From Pocillopora verrucosa (Eukaryota > Cnidaria > Anthozoa > Scleractinia > Pocilloporidae), in assembly GCF_036669915.1 (NCBI RefSeq), contig NC_089313.1:19995928-20059927 (forward strand): a DNA stretch of 64,000 nt, read 5' to 3'. Within the stretch, counting starts at the first letter, position 1. Every line of letters starts with the position of its first letter. This document shows, in pieces, positions 22,641-34,993 of this stretch. The notes under the pieces were generated by a model that saw nothing but the letters and a program-made list of their open reading frames with translations, made no database searches and was not told the origin of the DNA. The position numbers and the translations under genes are program-made.

Positions 22641-23460
22641 ATGGAAATTTCGTCATTAGATGAGATCCAGAAACTCGAAGCAAAAGATCTCAGGGAGATT
22701 TTAAAATCTAATTCAGAGATTCCAACCCCATGTGATGGAAAATAGGGAGTAATTATTAGTGCCAAAGGCGCGAGCTTCTAGGGGGGTCAGGGGGCATGCC
22801 CCCAGGAAATTTTGCAAATTTAGGTTCTCTCAAGTGCCATTTCCTGAATTTTGACATCATTCCGGCCTGAGTTATAACATACCATAATGCTCTTCGCGAA
22901 GAAAGTAAGTATAATATGAGTGTTTCACAGTGACAGATCGCCAAAAATTCTAAAGAGTAGTAATTTTCCCCTAGTTTTCAGAATTTTATGATAAATCGGG
23001 AGAATTTGGTAAAAATCGGGAGAGCGGGAGGCAAGACATCAAATCGGGAGACTCCCGATCAAATCGGGAGGGTTGGAATCTCTGCTAATTCAAAATCGAC
23101 GGGCGGAATTAGAGCCGACTTAGTGTCGAAAGTTCATGCTTTGCTGATGTGACACGTCCTTCCATCAAGTAGTGGAGAAAACCGAGAACTTCTTACAGAT
23201 GTCTAGGACCTAGAACAAAACCAGAGCGACTTCAAATACGAAGCAACTATGGTAAGGATTTCAGCCCTTGGATGGTCGAGCGATCTCCGTAATTTACCCG
23301 AGGTTAATTTCATTCAGCTTTACGATTACCTTGTTTCACGAGAATATCGCCACATCGTGTTAAGAGGAACGCATCACAAGAAGTACCACAGAAGTTGTTC
23401 AGTATGGCTTAGAAAGCGAGGCAAAGGCTGTAGCCCTCTAGGTAGAGGAGATTTGTTATT
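22641..23460 (+). pseudogene. SAP-domain protein pseudogene, interrupted by a MITE
   Basis: ATG at 22641 opens a frame 'MEISSLDEIQKLEAKDLREI' that breaks at a MITE and resumes at 23085 as 'SKSTGGIRADLVSKVHALL'. Together they form a SAP-like helix-helix motif (leucine-rich helix, GG, then K/R-x-D/E-LV). Downstream the same frame has TGA at 23150-23152 and TAG at 23204-23206, then continues with 'DFKYEATM', 'ISALGWSSDLR' and 'EYRHIVLRGTHHKK'. The order recalls a multicopy cnidarian family that I associate with SAP plus SWIM-type zinc fingers; no SWIM motif remains here. With an insertion and two stops it is almost certainly dead. Confidence 0.5.
22714..23084. mobile_element. MITE inserted in the SAP pseudogene
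   Basis: Terminal inverted repeats CAGAGATTCCAACCC/GGGTTGGAATCTCTG enclose 371 bp, flanked by CTAATT on both sides (22708-22713 and 23085-23090). The interior has a GGGGGCATGCCCCC palindrome near 22790 and several TCGGGAG repeats near the right end. It has no coding capacity. The ends look hAT-like, but the duplication is shorter than the usual 8 bp. Confidence 0.75.
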
Positions 23461-23756
23461 GCTGCTGTTGTTGATGTGGTACTTGTTGTTGTACCATATT
23501 CTTCAGTTAAAGTTATTTCCATTTTGTTCACCAAGATGTATTTCAGTTTGCCATTTGTACATTGTATCTTATGGGAAACTATACAATAGAGCCTGTACAG
23601 CCACTTGATTATAATCTTCTTTCTATCAACCCATGAGGGAAACTGTAACTAACAGATGTCATAATATTTTTAAACCCATCTGGCCCATGACAACTTATGC
23701 TCATGATACATTGAAAACCATTTGAGTTAGTGACCCATGGTAATTTATTTAATTTA

Positions 23757-23959
23757 AAAACTCCCAAAAGTGACTGATTCATGTAACTTCTCCCTATAAT
23801 ATCCAAACACTATCCAGCAAACAGATAATGATAATACTGAAGCTTATCAGGCAGAAGTTATCTTGATATTACACCAAATTCTCAGAACTTATTTACAAGT
23901 AAATGTGTAGAAACTAGAAGGGAGAATTAACAATCAGATCTTGGGTATTTAAGGGTTAA
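23757..23959. repeat. TTAACCCTTTAACTCCC-type MITE, copy 1
   Basis: Starts near AAAACTCCCAAAAGTGACTG and ends CAGATCTTGGGTATTTAAGG plus GTTAA. Shares its core (TCCAGCAAACAG, TTATCTTGAT, AATTAACAATCAGATCTTGG) with the copies listed below. Confidence 0.7.
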
Positions 23960-25377
23960 AGGAAGAGAGCAGAAATGCTTCCTCTCAGCTACTGATCTCA
24001 GCAATGCTAGTCCTTCACACACATTTAAGTTTCTGTCAGTGATAAACACTCAGTGAATTGATATTCCCATTCTTAGCACTCAGAGGTCTTCTGACACAAA
24101 GGTTTGCTATACTGGTTCTTATTGCCTTGTGTTAACTAATGCTATGATCATATAATTTTAAGATACTTAAAAGATTGAGAAATATATCCAAATCAAGATA
24201 TTTATTTTATACTGTTACAGTTACCATAAGATTTGTTTGAAAGAGAATCTTTCAGACCATTGAATTGTATGAGAAATTATTTTTTGCGAGACTTCTATCA
24301 AACTTCTTATTATGAGGACAATTTTGTGAATAATAAAATTTAGTGTCAGTTCATCTTTGTGTTGAGAACTCTTTTAGTTGGTGAAACTCACTTTTTCTTT
24401 TTTCCAATTTGAAGCATCAAATTGATTGATACATAAAGCACACAAAATATTTTATGAGAGTTCCATGTGGCATCCATAGTGGATTACCATGCTATCATAA
24501 AAAAGAACTACTGAAAACTGCTTTTGTCACAATTGCTACCAAATTTGTGTCAGTTTTCTGGGTCTGCCATAATAAGTGAAAACTCTGAAGATACAGTGTC
24601 TTGGTTATTTTATTAAAAGCAATTACTTTCCAAGAGTTTCTCTGCTAGGAGTGTTTTAGGCAAGCCATGTAGTAAACAGTTGAGCAGTACTGAACTTATT
24701 GACTTACTGCCGCAATGAAAAAAACTCTATCGAACTTAAAATAATTCAGGTACCTTATTGAAAATTGGTACTAATTTTGCAACAATAGTCACCCTCATCC
24801 ATAATTCACAGAGAATAAGATAAGTATAGAACGATAATACTTAGCAAAAGTACATGCCTACATGCATAAACTTGAAGAAGTGAAAGCTCGTAGGCAAACC
24901 ATTGGGGCCATAAAATGTATTTGAACAACCAACAGCGGCACACTACTCTCCTTTCTTTTTGGGAGAAAAATTAGCTTTATCGGGATTTCGGCTAGGACCA
25001 TCCATTTTCCTTAAAAATCGAACAATTTTGCTGCCTAAGTCTGAATTTCACCAAAAGTGCTCACAGAGATTAAACACGAGTCAACCCCAACCTCGTTCTC
25101 ACGTGTGCGCGGTTGCATTTCTAATGTAGCGCTGGGAACTGTAAGGGTAGCTTGAATCAGTCTTGTCGTGAAATGATTGGAACATCGTTTTACACTTTTT
25201 TCGGACGGATATTGATGTGATCCGAAGGGGAAACTCGATGGAGTTTGTTATTATGGAAAATTTTGAAGGTTTAGTCTTTTAGTTCCAGTTTAACTAAAGA
25301 TGATTTAAATTTATGCAGCAAATTCTATTTACAAAACACATTTCATCATCGGTATTTCAAAGTAACCTCTCTTGGCT
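23960..25377. other. Gene-poor intergenic DNA
   Basis: No gene recognised. Around 25080-25116 the sequence is an imperfect reverse complement of 22511-22548 (GTCAACCCCAACCTCGTT type), hinting at another small inverted repeat. Confidence 0.5.
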
Positions 25378-25490
25378 TTTTGGCTTTATTGGATCAACTA
25401 ATAATCCCCTTAATTATATTCTTCTTTATTCTCATTACTTTTGTACTTGACATTGTGAGGACAAATACTGTTTCGGTCAGACTGCACCAA
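25378..25490. repeat. Partial MITE related to the 40828-41038 copy
   Basis: Shares TTGGATCAACTAATAATCCC and the following TTCTTTATTCTCATTACTT with the internal part of the 40828-41038 repeat; both ends are missing. Confidence 0.55.
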
Positions 25491-25494
25491 GCCA

Positions 25495-26190
25495 TTCCCT
25501 TGCGAACTGAATTCCCAGTTTTCTGGGAATTCCTAGGAATTCTCAAAAATTCCCAACTATGCAAATTAGCTCTGATTTAAAAAGCTTGGAATTACTGGGA
25601 ATTTCTGGGAAAGGAAGACTCCAGTTTTGTGAGGACTTGGAATTCCTAGGAATTCCTAGGAATTCTCAGCTCAACAAACTACCTATAATTTCAGAAGGGT
25701 GGAATTCTTGGGAATTTCTGGGAATTAAAATTGAGGCAATTTAAAGACCCTAAGGTCCCTAATAAATTGTAAGAAATTCTCAATACCTTGAATGTGAAAG
25801 TTTTAAGAAAAGGAGTAATTTCAGAGGCTTAAAACTTTAGCTCAATATAATTTATACTATACAAAACTTATAACTTATAACTTAAAGATCATAAAATTTA
25901 CTATTCAAACTAAGTTTTAGTAAATCTCTACATTAATATGGATTTTCTCATGAATAAGCAGTCAATAATTATGTTTAATGGAAATTACCAATTAATCCAA
26001 TGTACTCATATCACAGATTTGCTTTCTAACCTCAAAGGACTCTTGGATTCCATGATCATAAAATGTTTTTATTGTGATGCAAATTAATGTCTCATGTTCA
26101 CTGATGTGCCAAAATCATCAAACATTCATTAGCTGTATTTTGGTACACAACTTCCACAACAATTACATTGTTATCTACACTTACAGAACT
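25495..26190. repeat. Dispersed repeat, AATTCCTAGGAATT family, copy B
   Basis: Closely matches 16374-17160 over its whole length, in the same orientation. Short open frames inside are translations of the motif array (repeated LEFLGIPRN-like peptides) and not genes. Confidence 0.85.
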
Positions 26191-26400
26191 TTGTTCATTT
26201 ATTTTTATTCATCAATGAAGTCGGCTTTTCTTCTCAGTAAAGGGCTATTGTGTTTATATGATAAACAACTTAATACATGGTTGCTTGTAGATATGGAATT
26301 TTTCTTCTCTTGCTCAACTCGAAGAGAAATTCCATATCTATGCGCGCCCATGTATTATTCTCTATCAAGCATTTCACTTAACGAGTAACCATCCGTTTAT

Positions 26401-26500
26401 NNNNNNNNNNNNNNNNNNNNNNNNNNNNNNNNNNNNNNNNNNNNNNNNNNNNNNNNNNNNNNNNNNNNNNNNNNNNNNNNNNNNNNNNNNNNNNNNNNNN
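26401..26500. other. Assembly gap (100 N)
   Basis: A run of exactly 100 N. The sequence before it (26255-26340) contains an inverted pair around GAAGAGAAATTCCATATCTA, which may explain the assembly failure. Confidence 1.
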
Positions 26501-26697
26501 TCAAGACACATGGAAAATGTTTCAACACCCCCTTTGCCATGATTTAGTACCAGCATGAATAAGGGTTTCCACCTTACTTAGGAAACACATGGAAACGTGC
26601 AGGACAAAACCCATAGTGGTGCCACTGGGGCGTCACCAACAGCTGACTCCAATCCAACCTGTGCCATTATGTCACACTCACGCGGATTGCCTTAAGA

Positions 26698-27110
26698 TTG
26701 AAAAAGTATTGTAGTTACCAGCCACCAATGCCACGGTTAGGAATTCCTCCCAAGTTTGCATGGATGCTGCCTGTTAAAGACCTTTCTCCAGGAAATCATG
26801 GAAAAGAGTTTCTGCCAGTCCCCACCAATCAACCAATGCCAGCTCCTGGTGCAATTTCCCAGCACTCAAACACAGTCGTGATATAATTTTATTCTTCTTA
26901 ACTCCAAAGCTGTTCATAGTACTCAAGCCAGACTACTGCAGAATTTACTGCCATACCCAACAGTCCAAAATAGCATTCCAAGTAGTGCAAATATCACCTC
27001 CCAAGCAGGGCAAACAAGGCCATCTTTTCAAATATGGTGACACCATGCTCATCTACATCTGTATCAACTGGAGGAAGTGGTGCAGGTGCTGCACCAAAGT
27101 CAGATGATTT
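26698..27110. other. Possible coding remnants, strand unclear
   Basis: Plus-strand frame 26698-26886 is Pro-rich ('PKFAWMLPVKDLSPGNHGKE'). On the minus strand, 27125-26990 reads 'FVIGKSSDFGAAPAPLPPV' then 'DEHGVTIFEKMALFALLG'. Both look more protein-like than background, but neither has convincing borders or a recognisable family. Confidence 0.2.
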
Positions 27111-27288
27111 TCCAATCACAAACTTTAGCCCGCAATGTCAATGCCAAATAACATTCAGATTGTAACTACAGGAACATGTTAACACAATCTCACCTAACAA
27201 GCCAGGTCAGGTTCAAGGAACAGTCTTTTTTTTTGTTGTTGTTTTTTCTTTCAGTAAATAACTGTTTTGGGATTTGACGTGTTTTATC

Positions 27289-27492
27289 AACTCTTTAACT
27301 CCTGGAAGTGATTAACATGTACTTCTCCCCATATATCTCTACATTATCCAGCAAGCAAGCAATGAAATACTCAAACTTATCAGATATACCTTCTATCTTG
27401 ATCTAACACAAAATTCTCCTTACCAATTTAAAAAGAAATTATTAGCAATCAGAGGGGAGATTTACAATCACATCTTGGGAGTTAAAGAGCTG
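27289..27492. repeat. TTAACCCTTTAACTCCC-type MITE, copy 2
   Basis: Begins AACTCTTTAACTCCTGGAAG and ends CACATCTTGGGAGTTAAAGA; its core matches copy 1. Confidence 0.75.
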
Positions 27493-27529
27493 ATATTAAA
27501 GGGTTGCCGATGTTTAGCAAACTGAAAAA

Positions 27530-27790
27530 ACTCTTTGAAAGATCCTCGTTAAATCCTTGAGGATCTTGAAGGATCCTTGAAAAGAATCTTTGTGAGGATC
27601 CTTATGAGGATCTTTGTAATATCCTTTAAGGATCTTTATCAATCCTTGAGGATCTTAACAAACGTTTTTGCTTACAAAGATCTTTGAGGATCTTTTAACG
27701 ATCCTCTAAAGATCCTTGAAATGATCCTACTCCTTAAGGATCTTTGGCAGGTCTTTGACAATCCTTGAAGATCCTCAAAGATCAAAGATT
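27530..27790. repeat. Array of palindromic AAGGATCCTT-like motifs
   Basis: About 260 bp with roughly twenty GATC-centred motifs (GAGGATCTTT, AAGGATCCTTGA and variants) on both strands at irregular spacing. The design is similar to the AATTCCTAGGAATT repeats but with a different core. Confidence 0.8.
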
Positions 27791-28189
27791 TTTCACCAGG
27801 AACGACAAGAGACAGTTTGATTGCTAAAACAATGCAATGCAAATCAAACTTTGAGATTCTTGAGTTAGGTTCATTTCCCTCTGAAAGAGAAAAGAGAGAC
27901 AAAGAACAATTTCAGAGAGTTCTTTTGACAATTTAGATTACCACTGTCAAGAGGTGCATTTTTTCCTCGAATTTTCAGTGAACAATCTGATCACATTGTT
28001 CATTTGACATATGACAATATTTTCTATTATGTATTTATTTAAGTAACTTGACAAACCTATCCAAATTTTGAACTTTTTATAGTACGCCTTAAAATTAATT
28101 CACATACAGTCAAAAACTGTAGATAAAAAAAAAACAAATAAGCATACAAAGAAATAAAGGAATAATACAAGAGTGTAATAACCTCAGCT

Positions 28190-28530
28190 TATTTTTTACT
28201 TAAGGAAATGATTAGTAATATGGTGGCTGAATGATTTAAAACAGAACTCAGGTTGCAGAGGTCTGGGTTCGATACCTGGCCAGGTCATTGTGTTGGGTTC
28301 TTGAGCAAAACACTTTACATTCATTGTGTCTCTTGCCACCCAGGAGTACAAATAGGTCAGTTGAATTGTCAGGAAAGCCTGATGAAATGCTGACAGGGGG
28401 GAAGGGTGGTGGGGTAACCTTGCAATGAACTGACATCCCATCTAGAGGGGGGAATGCTCCTGGTCACTTTATGCCAAGGAAGGTGGGATAAGCTAGGGTT
28501 GGATAGGCCACTTAGTTCAACTGTACCTTT
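28190..28530 (+). repeat. tRNA-derived SINE
   Basis: A tRNA-like head with B box GGTTCGATACC (28266-28276) is followed by the conserved body phrases CTTGAGCAAAACACTTTACA and GCCACCCAGGAGTACAAAT, typical of metazoan tRNA-SINEs. It is not a functional tRNA because the acceptor and anticodon stems do not fold well. Confidence 0.75.
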
Positions 28531-28563
28531 TACCTTATTTTCTGTTTTGCTTTGACTGAGTAG

Positions 28564-28656
28564 GTTGATGTATCACAAAACTGGTCAAACCAGATGGCAC
28601 AGGGAAGGCTGCAGACTCCTTCAGTACAGGATGACTTCCTGCTTCAGATGCTTCAG
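28564..28656 (+). other. Candidate orphan exon
   Basis: A TAG acceptor and GTAAAT donor bracket 93 bases open in one frame ('PSVQDDFLLQMLQ' at its end). The tail is faintly GoLoco- or LxxLL-like, but the motif is incomplete and no neighbouring exon could be assigned. Confidence 0.25.
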
Positions 28657-29102
28657 GTAAATGAATTGTATCTATTTTTTTGTAACACTTTCATTTGTTT
28701 GCTAGTATTTTAGCTCTAAGATTAGCAAACAGAAGCAAGTTTTTGAAAAGGCTTCATTGCTGCTCCATGATTGAACTTGGTTACTGTTGTAAAAAGGTAT
28801 CTTAATGTTTTGAAAAATAAGGTCTTAGATTCTAAATATAGGCATCTTTTTTTAGCCTTAGGTTTTGTTACTGTCATAGGTAAGACTTTTCCACAACAGT
28901 GCTTCCATGGCTTATTTATAACACTTCAAAGTGGGTAATAGTGTCCTATATGAACAATGTTACCGAATTATTTGGGGCACCCACAGTCTACTACTCATCT
29001 AAGGAAAGTAAATAGGTAGAGCCAGCTTGTGAACCAGTAGGATCTGAACATCTGTTAACCCAAATAAAATATATTAAAGTTCACACGGCAACCAGGTGGA
29101 CA

Positions 29103-29255
29103 ATCAGACATAGTTTGAAGCTACACTGGTTTGCAGATTTAATGAATGTAACCGAAGAAGTTACAATTCATAGAAACGTTGGGTCTATGAATTGTAACTT
29201 CTTCGGTTACATTCATTAAATCTGCAAACCAGTGTAGCTTCAAACTATGTCTGAT
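29103..29255. repeat. Perfect 72-bp hairpin with 9-base loop
   Basis: 29103-29174 is the reverse complement of 29184-29255, with loop AACGTTGGG. The GAAACGTT at the tip recalls the GAAACGTC motif of the Penelope-type arms elsewhere in this window. The source of the hairpin is unknown. Confidence 0.95.
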
Positions 29256-29259
29256 CTGT

Positions 29260-29468
29260 TAACCCTTTAACTCTCAAGATCAAATGATTAATTCTCCCTT
29301 CAAGCTGCTACACATTTCCTTGTAAAGTAGTAATGAGAATTTGGTGTCAGATTAAGATAACTTCTACCTGATAAATTTGAATATTCTCATTACCTATTTG
29401 CTGGATAATGTAAGGATAATATAGGGAGAATTTACATGTTGATCACTTCTGGGAGTTAACTGATTAAC
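29260..29468. repeat. TTAACCCTTTAACTCCC-type MITE, copy 3 (reverse)
   Basis: From GTTAACCCTTTAACTCTCAA to CTTCTGGGAGTTAACTGATT, the inverted orientation of copy 1. Confidence 0.75.
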
Positions 29469-29469
29469 A

Positions 29470-32400
29470 TTAGCTTATTCCCCTTTGACCAGGAGTACTG
29501 CGACCAAGTAAGATGCAAGTCCATTTCTAGGTTACCTCTCAGCATTTTGCTAAGTTTCCTTCATAATTTTTGGTTCTAATTTGTAAATCCAAGTGAAGAG
29601 AGATGCTGTAAGAATCACGAGAGCACAAAATGGTGATTAGCTCAGAGCTTACACTAATATGTAAGCCCATTGGAATCCAGATTGAAGATCAGGAGTCCAG
29701 TGGGCAAATTGCAAGGCTGTTGCATAGGCACCTTATTTTTCTCTTTAGGGTGACAATAAAAAACATTGCAATTTAGCTTAAAATTTTCTCTTTCAGGAAA
29801 ACAAAGAGCAGCAAGTCCAACTTGGTGCCCAGTCCCAAACAAACAGTGGGTTGTCCAGTATAGATCACGTGATACCTGATTCCTCTTGGGCTGCAATGAC
29901 CATTGGGATATGACAGCATGAGGCGTGGCTACGTAGTCTACTCATGCTCAATCCTTGTGTTCCAATTTTCTGTACCTCTCAACATAAGTTTTATACTTTT
30001 TTATTCATCTTCCCTTACGCTGAAGTCGTTACATATTACAACTACGTTTTGAGCCTAGGAATCGTGTTAATTATTTTATATGTTCAGAGCCAATATTCTT
30101 TCACTGTGTTTTGTGTTCAAAGGTTGCTTATAAGGAAGAAAACAGCGAGAACTATGCCACGTCTTCTGAAAAAAAAACCAACCAAACTAACACGATGTAT
30201 TGGGTGCATTTCGAAAGAGTGTCAATAAATCAGAACCAACTAAAAACCGCAGCCATTAGAACAAAGAAAATGTACTCCTTTTTTTTCTCAAAAGAGTAAC
30301 ATTGTTAAGTCCCACCCAAATTTTAATACCAAGGTGTGGTATTCAGTTTTAAATGTACAACTTCTCTTTTACCGACGGGCACCGTCATGTGACAACTTTG
30401 ACAAGTTGCTAGGTAACATGCATGAAGAAAATCACTCGCTCACAAAGTCATCACTGTAGCTTTCAAAGTTGTTTTACTGTGGGCTGTTGACATTTGCATT
30501 TTTATATTGTGAACTAGTATTGTTCATGATTCACGTTTGTTACTTTATCCGCCTTGCATCTTTCTCGCAATTAAACTTCCTTTCAACTTTTAGGAGAAAT
30601 CTCGCCATGAGGTTTAATTATTTTTTAATAATTTGTTTGTTTAAGTCTTTTTGATGGCTTTCTCTTTTGTTTTCTTTTGTTTTTCTTCAACTCTTATAGC
30701 TTTAATTAACACTGCCAATTAAATTCCTATTTTCGAAGCCAGGAATTGAACACGCTTTCAGAGATGACAAACGATTTCGTCACTTGAATGACGAACGCTT
30801 TTCCATCGTAAAATGCAGAGAAGAGACTGTTGGTTTCTAGAATCCGAATCTATACGTAACTGGACCCTTTTAAGGAATCCTGTTTTAGCTCCTAAATATG
30901 ATGTCTACCGATGACTTTGGCTCGTAGTCATCTACTGGAGATGATTCCCATTCTTAAAGGAACGTTTGTACCAAATTCTCAGTTCCATTTCTAAAAATCC
31001 ATCCTACGTCGTCAAGAGAACTCTAAATGTCTTTTGCTATGTTGATGATAAAGATTGTAGACTCAGGTCGTTGCCAAGAGCAAGTTGTTCAAGGTCACTC
31101 CACACAAACGAAGTATTCTCTGTTCTTTTTGCAATTAGCTCTCGCTTTGTTTGTGGTAAACCACAGTTACATGAATCAGTACTGCTAATTACTTACAGCT
31201 GTTTGTTTAAAAAGTTAAACTGTTAGAATAATGGAAATCACAGGGAAAATGCCCAATTTGCAAGATTTTAATTTGCTCAGCGAAAATTTACATCAGTATG
31301 AAAGAAAATCGGACGCCATGTCGAGCTTTCACGTTGGTTAATTTACTTACGTTTTAAAAGGGTTATGAAAAGAGCTTTTCCCGGTAAAGATCATCTTGGT
31401 TTGTCTTTTTATCTACTAAAGCCTTGAAAAAATCCGGTTTCACTTCCGTAAACGATGTTTTGGCCTAAGTATGCAATTTCGGTGGCCTTCTGCTTGAAAC
31501 AAATGGAGCCTATTACATGTAAATGGTGAACGATGGTTGCCTCATGAAAACCAAAGTAAAGGCTCAGAAAATCGAACTTTCAAGATCTCTCTTTTCAAGC
31601 AAAAGTTTATCAAACTTTTGCTTTGATACAAAAGTAATGGAAGATTTAAAACGTGCTAAAACCTTTTTCTCCTTTAATCAGCTCATGGCAGTTACAAAAC
31701 AAAGCGCCCCTTTGACAACGTAGCCTTTTCTGTGTGTTTTCATTTACGCTACACGTGAATACCCTAACGTGCAGGTTTTCATCACAGAACACCTGCCGCG
31801 GAGCATAATATTACCAAGGTTCTTTTGTTGTCCTCTGAAAGGCTACATTATTAATAAGTTAAAAAAACTATCAAATACCATTTTGCTCCGCTGTGTCTTC
31901 GCGCGCAACTTTTCGGATCGCGGCCCTGTCTAACAAGGTTTTCATTTGAATAAACGGCTGTTGTCGAAGATTTACCCGCCTCTGTTGCGAACATATTGCA
32001 TCAAAAGCTACGCATAATTCTATTATCAGCGCGTGATTTTCTGTTTTTGTAACTCACGAATATATATATTTGGTTCTAGGTAAATTCAGCGGTCATGTTC
32101 AGCTTAATCTTTACAAAATGTTGCTGACATTGAGCATAGTGTTAAAAATATGGCACCCAGTTAGTGCAAACTTATTACAGAGCCAAACAAAAGCCGTTCG
32201 TTGCTAAATACTCGTTAGAGATTGACACTTGTCTGTGAGAGCTAAATATCGAAAAATATTAACATTGTGATAACCACGGTAAGTTACAACCTTGGAAAGT
32301 TACTGTGAGTCACATGCTTTGATACGGAACTGAAGGGAAATACTAGTGAAAAAGGGGGCTTGGAAGTTTAATACTTTCCTGGCAAATTCCGCGTTCTTTG

Positions 32401-34940
32401 TTAATATAGTCATGAATAATTACTTTCGATTAACACTCTCCTTTGAAGTTCTACTTTATGAAAAGATAAATTCAGCCACGGGAGAAACCCTCAACCCATG
32501 TGCGGTGTCTGATTGTTGTGAACGGGGATGGTTTTCCAAGAAGTTGGTCGAAAATTCTAACATTTTGCCTTTAAGAATTTCTAAGCTTCTCTCTGTGAGA
32601 GAGAGCTTTGGAGAAGTAATTAAAGAAAGAGCTATACACACAAAATTGCAGCTGCCAAGCACAATTTACACTTCGTTGCTTGTTCATATTTTTATGGCTG
32701 AAAATAAGCAAATCTCATACCACCTTCTTTTCGCTGATGTTTGAAATTTTTTATCCACATACTTCTCTGAGAATGGAATACATCACCGAAGAATTTCCTC
32801 TCCCTGTAGATTTAGTGCGATTAATTGTGGGCGATCCGTGATGAACTTATAGAAAAAGAGACTGCACGTCATCTTGTATCAATATGATGAATATGTTTAT
32901 TTGTGAAAATGTCTTGAGTCCTTGCCATGTTTAGCTTTCACTGTGTGTAGATCAACAAAAGTAAATTTCAAGTATAAGTGAGAATGTGGGTTACGTTTCT
33001 TTAAAAGCTGCCAAAAAAAACTAGTTCAAAAAATACACCGTTTCGTTAATATTTAGAAGCGGGCTGGTAGGCCAACTAAAAAAAAATTCGTCAAACGCGT
33101 CTTTAGATATTGACGAGTTTTTGCGTGAAAAATTCACGAAAACTTATGCCCTCAATCACTCGCTTTTATTATTAGTCATCGAAAGCATACAACTCTGCAC
33201 ACCTGCTGAATTTTATCCCCATGAGCCAAGGTGTGGACGGAAAACATACAATTTGCTCAGCTTAAAACTGACAGCATCAGCCGTCCCTAAAAGGTTTTAT
33301 AAAAATGGAAATGGTAACTCATATTTTGAACCTTTTGTCACTGCTCTTAAACCTTTTATGAAAATATCAGTCGAAAAATTCTTTCCTAGATACGCGACAT
33401 GTTGACTGCGTTCGTTTCTATCAAGACAATCTTTTTATCAAGTTGCCTAAGGCTGGCTTGCGCTGATTAAAAAGTATGTCTCTAGGATATTTGTTATTTG
33501 AAAAAAACAAAAAAATAGCAGAAAGCACTGCATGCGTTATTTATTTAGTTAAACAACTTCTCATTCTCCAAAATAATAAAAACATTTTGACAGTTGGGTC
33601 TATTTCCAAGCAGTTCTGACGCTGTTTTTGGGTATTTTAATAACTATGTCCCAATTAAATTTTATGTGATCTACTCAGAGCGAGACAGAAAGAAGAATCA
33701 CAAATTAAAGATAACATCTTTTTAATTTTCTTATTAATTTTAAGGGATGGTAAAATCTGATTTTTTGTTTGCAAGGCATTTTCACGAAAAGGGAAAAATA
33801 CGAAATATGGTATATTGCTATTTTTTTCTTAATCATATCAAGTTATGCGAGAACTGCATGCAGAAGAAACGTTCTATTTCTTGTTAAAAAAAAAAAAAAA
33901 CGGAGATTCATCAGCGGCAAAACAAAGACTATCCCTAAAAAAAAAAAAGCCAGCTCATTGATAGAACCATCTAATGAAAAATTAATGAGAAAGACTTTTA
34001 TCCAAACCGCGTGTTAGTTACCACGAATTGTTTTCGTCTTCCTTTGTTCATTATCTCCTTTTCAACTGCAAGGTTAAGAAAACATCATTCTTAAAATGAG
34101 AAATAAATCTAAAGCCTTTTTTTCTTTAAAATAAAGAAAATTGCTGTTTTTCGCTAAATGCGTGCCAGAAAGCAATTCTCTTGATTACACCGTGGTAGGG
34201 AAATGGCGAAATGATATATTCTGTGGAAAATGATTACAGCCAGAACACAGAATCAGACAAATTGACCCAGCCATATGATAAGTCAAGTCTGTATATTCTG
34301 ACAGCTGTTCATATGCGACATCGAAACTGCGCCTTCAAAATTTGCGCGAATTCACTATTATTTGGATAACAAGATATTAACCAGAGCGCGCACAATGCTA
34401 TCCATTGTTAACTCATTTTGCCTTGGTTGCGCAAAAGGACTAATTTTTAAGAAATGAAATACAACGCGTTGTTTAAGATAAGTTTATTTTTCTATGTTAA
34501 AAGTAAAACAGTTTTATATGTACCTTTGGGGGAAGGACAGAAATATAACAAGTGTTAATGTGTATAACTTTCAAAGTGTTCGTATAATGCGTGTGTTTAG
34601 CCCGGTCATCGATGTAAATTTTTACTCCAACAAAGTATCTTTTTTTTCACCGTATCTAACCGGCTAAAATTTCAATCTTTTAAGTCAGTGGAGCATTTGA
34701 TAGCTCATCTTAAAAAAAATCTAAGTTAGACTGTTTTACATGTAATTCGTAAATACAGAAGTTTCGAGGCGTCAATGATTTGACAGTTGACAAGCTTTCT
34801 GTGATGCAAACAGTCAGAATTTGACAACCAAAAAGCTACCTTTGAAACCTTTGGGCAACTTTTATATTACCTGCTGTCTTTCGTAATAACTTATAAATTA
34901 GTAAAAGAGATTTAAAGTGCCGCCGGACCGGAGAAATTGT
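29470..34940. other. Long gene-poor region
   Basis: AT-rich with many homopolymer tracts. The longest frame (32346-32744, 132 codons) shows no domain, biased composition or splice context. No RNA gene or repeat family was recognised. It may contain regulatory DNA for the FAM181 gene at its right edge. Confidence 0.5.
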
Positions 34941-34946
34941 CTACGT

Positions 34947-34952
34947 TTTATT
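34947..34952 (-). terminator. Poly(A) signal of the FAM181 homologue
   Basis: AATAAA on the minus strand, 42 bases after the stop codon. Confidence 0.5.
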
Positions 34953-34993
34953 GAAATTAAATTGGTTTCTCGTTTGCGCCGCGCGACTATCCT

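Noticed and set aside
32346-32744. 132-codon plus-strand frame
   Set aside because: Composition matches the AT-rich background, no domain, no splice partners.
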